Shown here: positions 16,190 to 26,030 of the stretch, one piece after another
Position numbering within the stretch: the stretch's first letter is position 1
Layout of the letters: each line of letters opens with the position of its first letter
NCBI GenBank assembly: GCA_038503075.1
Contig: JBCAML010000006.1
Location: 2,170,001-2,234,000 of the forward strand
Origin: Gyromitra esculenta
Lineage: Eukaryota > Ascomycota > Pezizomycetes > Pezizales > Discinaceae
Direction: 5' to 3'
DNA length: 64,000 nucleotides
Notes under the pieces: model-generated
Told to the model about the DNA's origin: nothing
Databases searched by the model: none
What the model saw: the letters and a program-made list of their open reading frames with translations, nothing else
Made by a program: the position numbers and the translations under genes

Positions 16190-16859
16190 TTTCGGGAAGA
16201 GTGAAGGGAAGACGATGTAAAGATATAAACTGAAGCTCGAAGATGTGCATATACGGTTTCATGTACTACTGTAGTTAATTATGCTTTTCTTTTCTGGCCT
16301 TGTAATTACCTGACCGACTTCTTGGTATACGGTGTAGCTTAACGCTATTCAAAATTCCAAGCCTCAGCTATAGCTATCGAATCTAAACTTACCAGCTGCA
16401 GGTGGATATATTTTTCATAGTCAATCCACCAATTTCAATACCTTTATGTGTCCAAAACATATATCTCGATCCTTAAAGGCTATTCTTCCTATTTTTTTTT
16501 TCCATATAATACCTACTAAGTTTTGGTGGAGTTTCTATTTTTCAAAAAAATAAATAGTCAATTGCTGTGGTAATTGCTGCACTGGGCAGCACGCGTACGT
16601 AGAATTATCACCATGAACGATAAACGGGTATGGTTCCGATAATTTAAAAGATGGGCCAACCATAGGCAATGTTCTTGTTGTCACGTTAGGGTTTGTTGTT
16701 AACGTTCCCCATCGGATTGTCATGAATATGCGCATTTCGCTCTTGAGCTTGTATTTCTAGGGATCACGCGTGACTAACTGGGGGCAGGTATATTGTGGCG
16801 AGAAAACCTTTTCAATGCCAGCGTACTAGCCACAAACACCTTTGGAATAGTGGCACATG

Positions 16860-17265
16860 TACTTGCGGCGAGAATAAATTCCCACGGATGGCAACCGCCA
16901 AATAATGTATAGAGTATGATAAAACTGTCAAACACCACCAAAAATAACTCAAATTAAGGCTGTTAAAAAGCAAGATATACTGCTTAGTAAGGAAGGACCT
17001 TTAGACACGAAAAAAACTACAAAACAGCTGTGGATTGAGGTAGGAGGCAATCCTAGCAAGGGCTAAAATACGCCTATAAGGCCCTCCCTAAGGGAATTTA
17101 AACTCTGTTTTGAAGCTGAGGAGTATTTATCGATTGTGTTTGTCTACCCTTTGCTTTTATTTCTTGTTGCTTGTGTTGTGGTTGTTGTGTTTTTCAATCT
17201 TTGTTCTCGCTTTGGCGTACGCGTTGTGACAAAGTGGGCGTGGGAACTTATTCTCGCCGCAAGTA
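16860..17265. mobile_element. 402 bp MITE with 25 bp inverted ends
   Basis: The ends begin CTTGCGGCGAGAATAA and run 25 bp (16862-16886 and, inverted, 17239-17263) with a single mismatch. Both ends are flanked by TA (16860-16861, 17264-17265), as for Tc1/mariner/pogo transposition. The interior has no open transposase; a short patch near 17020-17080 could be a transposase remnant but is too short to judge. Confidence 0.85.
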
Positions 17266-17334
17266 GCAGAGTCCCGATTCTTGGCAATTGGGTTGGTGCA
17301 GTACGGTGGCCTTAGCGACTATCCTGCAGCGGCC

Positions 17335-17481
17335 TATCCCTTATGCTGGTAATGCTGCCAACTTCCTTTCGGACAGTGTCTCGGAGGGTCTTAGGTTTGT
17401 GGCTTGCGTGTGAGTCTTTCCTAATACGGTTTAGTTTCTCGGATTAATGTTGGCAGCATCGGAGTACCAGCATAAGGGATA
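17335..17481. mobile_element. 147 bp palindromic element
   Basis: The left arm TCCCTTATGCTGGTA followed by ATGCTGCCAAC is repeated inverted on the right (GTTGGCAGCAT, then TACCAGCATAAGGGA). Both ends abut TA (17335-17336, 17480-17481). It contains no coding sequence. Confidence 0.75.
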
Positions 17482-17499
17482 GCGAGTCCCAGCGAGGTC

Positions 17500-18120
17500 A
17501 GCCGTCTTGTCCGACTACAGTCGACCGCAGTCGACTATAACCAAGCCAGTCCGTCAAAGACTGGAAAGACTGCCAAGCCATTCAGTCTTTTTTTCCAAGC
17601 CAGTCCGTCCGAAAAATGGACGGACTGCCAAGAAATCTAAATATAGTATTATTTAAACCCAGTTTCAAGCAAGAAAAAGGTCTATTACAGTAGAGCAGTA
17701 GAGGGCAGAGGGTATATCGAGGCTTGAGTAAAAAATCGAATATTTTTCTACAAAATAGAGACTGCAGTAGTTTGTGGACCAAGGCCGCCAGGAGAGTTTG
17801 GTTTTGTGATTTTGGTTTTTAAGTTTGTTTTTTGCTTTTTGTTTTTGTTTTTTGCGATTTTGGACTTTTTTAAGAGTACCATAACCTACGGGTTGAATGT
17901 ACCTAATGAATAAACAACGACAACAACGACAACAACCAAGGCCGCCAAGCCTCGTTATACCCTCTGCTCTGTCTGTTCCCTGAAGTAAAGAAGCGAGTTG
18001 TTGCTTGAGCCTCCAAAAAAATGATTCAGTCTCCGACTAGTCGACTAGGACTGGACTACGCCAAACCAGTCCAGTCCGTCTCATCCAGTTTTTGATCGGA
18101 CTGGACGATTGGTCGCGCTG
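17500..18120. repeat. Region of clustered CAGTCCGTC subterminal repeats
   Basis: CAGTCCGTC, GGACTGG and GTCGAC motifs cluster at both ends (17510-17630 and 18030-18115) around an A/T-rich middle. CCAAGCCAGTCCGTC occurs as two direct copies at about 17541 and 17596. Clustered short subterminal motifs are common in hAT-like nonautonomous elements. I could not define exact ends or a target-site duplication. Confidence 0.4.
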
Positions 18121-18326
18121 AATTATTATTATTATTAGCGACCGTAGGGTAAGCCAACTTCTGATTAGTCAGAAGCCAGGGCTGTCTCAAAAGCGCAACG
18201 GTGGGCTACCAAAGTCCAATCCGCATTCCGTGGTGAGCGGTTATGTTCCACCCCTTACAGATACGACGTATACAAGAAGCTACATGTTAGCCTGTTTCAG
18301 CACGTCGTGCCTAGCATTGCCTCGTG

Positions 18327-18360
18327 CAGCAAAACTCAGCAAAACTCAGCAAAACTCAGC
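18327..18360. repeat. 10 bp tandem repeat
   Basis: About 3.4 perfect copies of CAGCAAAACT. It has no visible coding role. Confidence 0.9.
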
Positions 18361-18410
18361 GTATGATCATGATCTAAGTATGCGGTTGCGTCATGTTTGG
18401 GTTTCGCCTC

Positions 18411-18640
18411 TACCGTTTTATTTGGCGAATAAGGCCCATGGGTTTAAAATAAAGTGAAGAGAAAGGGCACAACGAGGCGTGATGTCTCCCCCAAACGGGA
18501 AGGGCATCGTTTTTGTTGTGTTTTTTCGGGAAGATATCGCCTCCATCGTGCCTCGAAAAGGATATTATTTTTGCTGTGCCTTTTCCCTCCACTTTGTTTT
18601 AAGCCCATGGGCCTATAGCTATTCGCCAAATACAACGGTA
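18411..18640. mobile_element. 230 bp foldback MITE, TTTGGCGAATA family
   Basis: The arms of about 45 bp (TATTTGGCGAATA then GGCCCATGGG and an AAAGTG block) are inverted at the two ends, and flanked by TA at 18411-18412 and 18639-18640. The inner parts are also partly complementary, so the whole element can fold back. Two further partial copies of its end occur in this window, at 18902-18921 and 44570-44586. Confidence 0.85.
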
Positions 18641-20582
18641 AAGGGGCGCAGCTGGGACTGCAGACCGCTGTTCCACACAGATTGAAGAATAAAAGCTTGA
18701 GATCCAGAGTTGCCACAACCCCACAACAATTCTACCAGAGGCTGCATATTATGCAGTAGTAGTTGACTTTGGTGGTACCGATTATGGCGCAGGTAAAACC
18801 AACGTCGTAGGTTGATCAGACCGACAAACACCAGTCAGCAACACTTGGCACCCAACAGCGCCCGCATATATTTCTGCAGCTGTCTTGTGGTCCATATGGG
18901 CTTATTCGCCAAATACAACGGAAACCCCTAAGAATGATCTCTGGCTAGAAATCTTTAAAAACTTAGATCGGGCCTTTTTTCTACTAGTACTTCGTCCTTC
19001 AGCATTCATCTCCCCGCTTCGATGATTGTCCCTAAATCCTCCTCTCTCATCAGTCGAGACACAAGTTCTCCCGACGGTAGTTTGAATACGAGTAGTATAC
19101 CTGGCCTAGTCCTTGGGATCGTAACTGTGCTCGTCGCTATCCTTGCGCTTCTTGGAAGTTGGAAGTGCTGGAGAAAGCGACCAAAGAATGTAAGGCATTT
19201 ACCTGCTAGAAGTAAAACAAGCACTAGTCGCTAAAAATAGTGTCGCGATAACTAGAAGCAAGACTCCATGGTTTCGGCGGACGGAATCGACGTATCGACT
19301 TCGAACCCAGGCGGTTGGCAAGACACCGACGGCACAGGATATAATGTTCAGACGATAGATGGAATCACAAGCTGTTATATACGAGTTGACTTACACATGT
19401 CCTCTAAACGATCATAAGTAACTCTGCTCGAAGGTCAGTACTGTGCTTAGTAGGTTTGGTTTGTGAGCTCTTGATGCTTACGGCGAACATGAACGAAGAT
19501 CAGCTCGAGTAGTATCGTATTTTTTCGAAGGGACACTTTCTTTAATTGTGTTGGAGTTTTACTCATTACCTTCTTAGTCTAGCTTATTGCTCTACATCTA
19601 GATTTCTTTTGTTTGTTCTACCACAAATCCAGAAACGCAATAGACTTTGCTCTTTTTCTTCTATCGCAACTCAAAATCACAATCATCTATTTCTTTTTTA
19701 GACTACTATACCTTACTAAAGAGGAAAAAGGCCCTCATATCTCCTCGCACTAAGAGTATTTGGCTGGAATTACTTCACAGTATAATAGCCTTTCCCTCGA
19801 ACTAATCTAGGTACAGTTGCGCCTAATAAGTTCATGCGCTTTTTGAAGTCCCACAGCGCAACGGCTCTAGGAAAATGGGCCGGCAAACTTAACCAAAGTA
19901 TTTGTTATTTAATAAAAAAGAAACCGTGAGATAATTGAACACATATACGATTTATTTACATGATAATAGAGCTAGAGTAAAATTCTAGCTTTTTTAATCA
20001 AGGTTTAGTATCACCTCGGTGCGTTGTGGTACTTCAAAAGCGCACGACTTTCAGACCTACGGCCGCGGGCGGACGGTGGATACGGTGATTTGATGGTGGA
20101 CAGGGGTCTAAAATTGCGTCCAGTTACTATCAGACCGTATCCGTCGTCCACCCGTAGGTCCTTGTAGCGCGATGCGGCTCAGCAAAAAAGCGATTCGCTT
20201 CTTTGAGGTAGATTTCCTAATGCCGTGTACACATGTACAGGTTATGGTAAAAGTATTTATCTTGCCTCTTATCCCTAAACTTTTTTCGTACTCGGGGTGT
20301 CCGATTGGCTATGGACGGTAAGTGGATCACGATTTATCACTCATTTACCGTTGGCCGGACTGTGTTGAATAGATTGATTATTCGTGATGCTCAGTATTCC
20401 GGTAAAGTAGTAAAGAGAAAACAGAATAGAAGAACAGGGGATAGCCCCCATATATATAGTCCTGATAGACCCATATAGACAGGTTTATGGGGGCTCTTTG
20501 GGCGCCGAATAGATCGGCCCGAGCAACCCCCATTAGTAGCGATGACATGCCACTAGGAAGCCTATAGATATATTCCATATAT
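18641..20582. other. Gene-free repeat-rich block, part 2
   Basis: No gene. It contains an isolated end of the TTTGGCGAATA element at 18902-18921. At 20055-20159 there is a small inverted repeat (left GACCTACGGCCGC to ATACGGT, right ACCGTAT to CCCGTAGGTC). The remainder is A/T-rich with frequent stops. Confidence 0.55.
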
Positions 20583-20846
20583 CCAACAGGCTGTGTTGTG
20601 ATATTGGGGCGCGCAGGGAGGAATAGAAGACTTGATTGCTTGTATTGCTTATGCTTGCTTGAGGTGGGCATACGGCTCCTATCTAAATAGCTCTCTCTCG
20701 GGCGCTCGAGTGCCCGTGTGCTCGGGTACCTGTCTCTCAATCATTTCCGACTTCGAAGCCACACCCGTATTAGGAAGCTTCTCCAACAGACTGTGTTGTG
20801 ATATTGGAATGCGTAGGGAGGAATAGAAGACTCAATTGCTTGTATT
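20583..20846. repeat. 64 bp direct repeat, 200 bp period
   Basis: CCAACAG(G/A)CTGTGTTGTGA begins both copies (20583-20646 and 20783-20846). They stay about 90 percent identical to TTGCTTGTATT. The second copy ends exactly where the hAT-type element begins, which suggests a duplication that happened before or with that insertion. Confidence 0.8.
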
Positions 20847-20847
20847 C

Positions 20848-21446
20848 AGTGTGGTCCACGAGGCACAGCCACTCGAGGCATGTGTGGCTGCTCGCCTCGA
20901 GCCGCTCGAGCATGCAAATTAAATCACAAGCTGATTGCTATTTGGACGAGCCTGCCGGTATGTTCTAGGACCGTTACTAGGCTTGATTTGTGGAAAGCAA
21001 ATAGCAATAGATTTCCTGGGTTAGCTAGAATGGCCCGAGATTATATGTCGGTCCTGGTTACTAATGTTCCTTCAGAGCAGCTATCTTCTCGAGCTGGTGA
21101 TATCATAATAAAAAAGAGAAACTAGCTATTGGATTCTCCTAGTCGTGCACTTCTATTAGTAAAAAATTGGTTGGGCTGACCGGAGGTAGAAGAATGGGAG
21201 GTTGAAGCTGAGAGAAGCAAAGGATTTGAAGGATTTGAACCTCGAGTTTTAAGAGTTAGTGACCCTTTTCTCTATTTTTTATATAAACTTTTTTTTTCAG
21301 TATATCTCAAGTTTATCGAGCCACCTCGAGCCGGCTCGAGGCAGCCCCCCCCATGTGCTCGAGCTGCTCGAGGCAGGCCCTCAAATGTACGAGCGGCCTC
21401 GAGGCTTACCCATCCGCTCGCCTCGAGGCGCCTCGTGGACCACACT
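20848..21446 (+). mobile_element. Internally deleted hAT-type element
   Basis: Perfect 16 bp inverted ends, AGTGTGGTCCACGAGG at 20848-20863 and its complement at 21431-21446, bound 599 bp. Inside both ends lie dense CTCGAG motifs, as expected for subterminal transposase sites. Between them sits a remnant of a hAT transposase C-terminus, listed separately. No clear 8 bp target duplication is visible, so the flanks have decayed or rearranged. Confidence 0.8.
20982..21173 (+). pseudogene. hAT transposase dimerisation-domain remnant
   Basis: The frame reads LDLWKANSNRFPGLARMARD, then a stretch with NVPSEQLSSRAGDIIIKKRN, a TAG stop, and SPSRALLLVKNW. This is the hATC dimerisation domain (W..N...FP.L..MA.D, then PSE..FSRAGD). 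Only this tail of the transposase survives. The stop lies where intact relatives read through (KRN then L). It cannot encode a working enzyme but identifies the surrounding element as hAT. Confidence 0.85.
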
Positions 21447-23650
21447 AACTGTATAGTTTAGATTATGGGGAATAAGATGGCTATGTATGCCTATTTTTTC
21501 CTCACGCATACCTGAAAATCGGTGACTGCCAATTTTATTAGATGACTAATATATTACTGATTAGCTTAATTATAAGAGCACCTATTCCTATAAGTGGGTG
21601 CACTATTACCTAGTAGGTTTTACGTTACCCGTCAGAGTATGATTTTTTTAAATTGGGTACCTATAGCTCATATAGCTATACGTTATTATTATTTTCCTTT
21701 GCCATCTACTGTACCCACACTGCTAGCGGATAGCAATTCCTAGAAACCTAGAGGAGAAATTGTCTAGATACGAAATTTAATCTAGATCCCAGCGAAAATT
21801 TAGTTACTATCTAGCTGAATGCACTGCTGTGTCGTTGATGCTATGCATATGAGTTATTAGGCTACGGTTACTCTAGTATTTTGACACCATCCTCTTGAAT
21901 GGCCATGGCCTAAATAGGTTTGCAACTTCTTTTTAATTTCGTAGCCTCTCCTGGGTGTACGGCAAGACTGGGATGTGACGAACCCTATCCAAAAACCAAC
22001 GCGTACGAAGCACGAACCAAAAAAAAACTCGAAAATCCCGATGGTACCTGTATGGAGAATAAACGTAATTCCCCGAAAACCTCGAAAAAGGAAGAGTTTT
22101 GACTTTTGTGGAATTCGTTACACCCCCAATTTCATCTATGGTGTTGTGCTTTAAGGTGCCGACAAATTGGAGGAATTAGGGTTTATGTCACATTAGTCAG
22201 CTAAGGCTTAGGTCATCTATTTCTTGGCACACCTGCGAAAGTACAAAACACCAACGAGCCTGGTCTACGAGGCTACCAATTTCATATCATACACCAAGGT
22301 ATAGCTCTAATTGGGTCTAGAGCTCTCATTTGGGTTTTTCTAGGATTTTCCTGGGTAGTGTTAGGAAGCACTTGAGCAGTTTTTTTTTCGGTGTGTCGTT
22401 ACATAATTATAACGCATCTAGTTTAAGAGGAATACTTTTCTAGGTAGCTGTAACTAGGCCCCAAGATCTAGAAATTTAGTTAACCTGTGGGTCGAATCTC
22501 ATCCCTCATTCCCGGTCTCGCGGCCGGCCATGGCTAGTTCTTTCGTTATTTGTAGGAAAATACTCTATTCCCGAGTTAACCTGGGGGTCGAATCTCATCC
22601 TGCATTCCCGGTCTCGCGGCCGGCCATGGCTAGTTCTTTCGTTATTTGCAGGAAAGTGCTCTATCCCCGAGAACAATGGAATGGCGTGAAATAGATAGTT
22701 CTAAATACTCTTTGAAGAATTGTAAGTGCTGAAAGGTTTGCTAAATCTAGCCTAACCAGATACCACTCGTTCTCGCCTGGCGAAGCAGTTTTAGTTTAGT
22801 CTAGACGTATAGGCTTTAATTTCTTGAAAGTATATGGTACGGGAGCTAGGGCGGAGATGAATATGTGACCCTTGCCTAGATTTCTAACCCTGAGATCCTA
22901 GACCCCGAGCCCCACCCTAGAGTATATACTGCGGTGAGCAATTAGGATTAGACAAGTTGGTTCTGGCACTAGACTGGCCAGGTGTTTTTTCATTTTTTTT
23001 TCTGGTGGGACCTAGAGTGGCTGAAAATTGAACTACAGTCCCCATCTCAGCGTTTCAAGACTTCAACTGATGTGGTTTCACTGATAGGAACACTGACGTC
23101 CCCTACATTTCGAGACAACAGCTCGCTGGCACTAAAATTTACATACTAGAATATGTGCAGCTAACGTACAGATAGATATATATATATAAGTACCGCTGAC
23201 ACCTGTTGCTCGGTCCTAAGCGCTTACTATAGTAGTACTACAGCAGCTTTCTCCTCGTAGCAAATTAAAGCTCCAACAGACACTGACCACAGCCCATCTA
23301 CCGAATCTCATTCACTGCACATATCCAAGTAAACGCATCTAGTATTCCAGCAAATATCTCATTACCTATCATTGAAACTATCCGTATACTAATTACACTG
23401 CGTAAAACACTCCCCCCCCTTAAATACATCCACAAGAAATCACTCGCACCGAGGGAGAGAAAGAAAAAAAAAAAGAGGGAAAAGAACAACAATCATAAAC
23501 CATAGCGTTCAATATCTAAACCCTAACCATCAACACCCTAGAAAAAAAGAAAAAAAAAGAAAAAAACACCATACCACCCAAACTCCTAATTACCTTCCCC
23601 TTCCCCTTCCCTTCCCTCCTCCCTCCCCCTCCCCCCCTTTTTTTTCCCTA
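21447..23650. other. Gene-free repeat-rich block, part 3
   Basis: No gene. A short pair TGTGACGAA (21974) and TTCGTTACA (22114-22122) could be ends of a small or decayed LTR-like piece; a second GTCGTTACA lies at 22397. A 96 bp tandem duplication is listed separately. The last 200 bp (23455-23650) are purine/pyrimidine-rich and lie just 3' of the patatin gene. Confidence 0.5.
22479..22671. repeat. 96 bp tandem duplication
   Basis: Two head-to-tail copies start at GTTAACCTG (22479 and 22575) and differ at only a few bases. Each copy carries GGGTCGAATCTCATCC and CGGTCTCGCGGCCGGCCATG. The first motif is reminiscent of a pol III B box, but no tRNA fold is present. Confidence 0.9.
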
Positions 23651-25852
23651 CTACCGCTTCCTCCCATTATGACTCCCACTCCTGCTCCTCCGTCTCCTCC
23701 CCGTCTCAATCCGTCTCTCATCATCGCTATCTCCCGCCACCGTCGTCGGACTCGTGACTCTAATCTCCGGATGCGGTCCTCCCGGTGAATAATACGGCTC
23801 CACTGCCTCTCCGTACAGCGGCTTCGACGGGCGAACCGGCTTCGGCGGTTTCGGCGGCAATATAGGCGGCATGACCGGTTCCGGCGGGTACGTCGCGATC
23901 TGCTCGATTGGGCTGAAGGGGCGCTGGCTAGGGTGGCGCTCGTGGGGCGGTGAAGTGGAGGTAGAGCGTGCCCAGTCTGCCGCGGCAGACTGTATCTCTG
24001 CGCTCAATTCCGCCACGCCGCCATCCGGCTGGGGAGCTGCTGCTGCTGCTGCGGAGGGGCTGCTGCGGAGGGGCTGAGGTTGAGGTTGGGGCTGAGGTGT
24101 AGGGGGCGGGGACTGGAGCTCGTTGTTTCGTTTTTCGATGGTGACCATTTTCTGGGCGCACTCGCGGACGAGCTTGCTGGTTTCGCGCTGCGCGATGTAG
24201 CGGCGGGTGTTGGTCGATACTTCCGGCAGACGGTTCCACTCGTTGAGTGCGAACTCGCCGACGCCGACTTCGACGTTAAAGCGGTAGTAATCTTCGCGCG
24301 CGACCCCCATCTTGGCGAGCCCGGGGCGGCCGCCGTCTTCGCCGTCGATCAGGCTGCGGTGCACTCGCTCGCAGTCGTCGAGCTTGGACATCAGCTTGCG
24401 GCGGGCTTCGGTGAAGTCTTCGAACGGCGTGGAGATTATGCCTTCCCACCACGGCGGGCGCTCGCCGGTTGAGTGGGAGTGGGAGTGGGAGTGGTGGATA
24501 TGGTGGGCGGAGGAAGGGCGGCCGGGGGAGCCGGGGACGTTGTCGGGGCGCTTGCCGGTGCCGATGGAGATGAAGACGGCGATTTCGTCGTCGGGGTATT
24601 CGTTGGTGTGGGCTTCTTCGAGGACCTGCTGGGCGGGGTTGTAGCGGCCGCTGCCCTCGTCGAGGAAGGTGTTTTGGCCGACGGTGATCGGCTTGAATGC
24701 GGAGAGCGTGGCGGAGGTGGCGCGGCCGGCCTGCCAGATGGTGCAGTTGTAGCTCGGCGCGGACTCGGCGCGGGAAGGGTAGGTGCGGAGGAGGGCGGGC
24801 GGGTTGGACGAGTTCGGGGCGGTCCCCTTATAGACCGCCGTCACGAACGTTTTGCAGGCGCCCTGCCGCGGGTCCAGCAGCGGGGCCTCGGCGTCTCCTG
24901 TATCGCGGGGACGTCGCAAAAGGTTCGAAACACTGCCGCAGCGGCCTCGAGGGGGGGCTTCTTCCCCGTCAAGGGAGGATGCCCGGCGGCGTATAGGTGA
25001 GCCAAGGGCGTTCCGCCACGAGTTGCTGCGGCGATGCTCCGGCCGCCTGTCGTCGCGCCTCGGGGGCGGCGAGTGCGGGACTATCTTGTCCAGCTCGAAC
25101 CTCGTACTCTCCTGCACGCAGTGTCTAATCGCCTCCTCCAGCCTGTTGGCCTTGAACAGCGTCTTGCCGTACGGCACTCCCATCACCGTCTTGTCCGTGA
25201 TGAAGACGTACCGGGTCAGCTCGACGTAGTACTCCTTGCACGACTCCACGTCCATGCGCATGCGGCCCAGCATCAGCGCGATGAGACCGCCGGTGCCGGT
25301 CCCGCCAATCAAGTCAAAGTAGTCGCACGGGCGGGGGAGGTCGGAGGGGCTCGCGGGGCCCTTTCCCGCGTTGGTGAGGAGGTAGATCTGGTGCATCAGC
25401 TCGCCCAGGATGACGAGAGTGCTGTAGCCGCGGATTCCACCGCCATCTAGAAACCGTTAGCGCTTACATTCACCTGCGGAGCTGTGGCACATAACCATAC
25501 CCAGCGAGAGGACCCGCAGTTTGCGTTTCTGGCGAGGGGGTGGGCGCTTCGGTCTCTCCCTCTCTTTCCCCTTCTCCTTCCGGCGCGATCTCTCGCCGCG
25601 ACTGGAGCCGGGCTTGTCGTCGAGGCTGGGAGGGCCGATGTCGGAGTCGCCTTCCAGCTCTGCAGCGAAACCGTGATGGGTCTCTTTTGTGACGAAGCCA
25701 ACATCGAGTTCCTTCGGGGGGATCGGTGGCGGATGGGAGGGGCGACGCTGGGTGGGGATGTAGGTGCCCGTGGCGGGGTTGTAGAAGTAGCTGTCGCGGT
25801 TGCGATCGCGGTCGCCGTTTGTATTTCGGGGAGAGCGCCCGGGGGAGGCCAT
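23651..25852 (-). CDS. Patatin-like protein, nucleophile Ser replaced by Gly
   Basis: Member of the patatin/acyl-hydrolase fold. Exons 25852-25501 and 25446-23651 join in frame to 715 aa. A basic, Pro-rich N-terminus (residues 1-112) precedes VLSLDGGGIRGYSTL (about 113-127), whose GGGIRG is the oxyanion loop. The nucleophile motif expected as G-T-S-T-G reads G166-T-G168-T-G, so the catalytic Ser is Gly. The partner Asp is present in LDEGSGRYNP. The 250-residue C-terminus is low complexity (PQ repeats, poly-Ala, Pro-rich, basic tail RRRRSRSGS). Many fungal relatives carry the same GTGTGG variant, so the protein may bind lipid or act without hydrolysis; that is inference. There is no signal peptide. 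The start at ATG 25852 is the first ATG below the hexamer tract and fits the family N-terminus loosely. Confidence 0.87.
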
Positions 25853-25914
25853 GGCGAGGGAACGGAGAGTGTGCAGATGGTGTATATATGTTCGAGAGGG
25901 GGGGAGGGGGAGGG

Positions 25915-26030
25915 AGGAGGAGGAAGAGGAAGAGGAAGAGGAAGAGGAAGAGGAAGAGGAAGAGGAAGAGGAAGAGGAAGAGGAAGAGGAAGAGGAAGAG
26001 GAAGAGGAAGAGGAAGAGGAAGAGGAAGAG
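25915..26030. repeat. GAGGAA hexamer tract upstream of patatin gene
   Basis: About 18 tandem copies of GAGGAA (CTTCCT on the gene's sense strand) end 63 nt above the patatin start codon. Long pyrimidine tracts on the sense strand are a known feature of fungal core promoters and 5' leaders. Being a perfect 6 bp repeat it is probably length-variable. It creates artificial long open frames (poly-Ser, Leu/Phe, Arg/Lys or Glu) on both strands. Confidence 0.95.

Noticed and set aside
21974..22122. Solo LTR bounded by TGTGACGAA and TTCGTTACA
   Set aside because: No target duplication, too short for an LTR, and a competing third copy of the end at 22397 makes the limits arbitrary.
12061..23650. CRISPR-like arrays
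   Set aside because: The repeats are transposon ends and tandem duplications in a eukaryotic genome; there is no regular repeat-spacer pattern.
24080..25450. Several plus-strand frames of 100-175 codons
   Set aside because: They are antisense to the GC-rich patatin coding sequence and encode low-complexity Gly/Ala/Arg protein without a domain.
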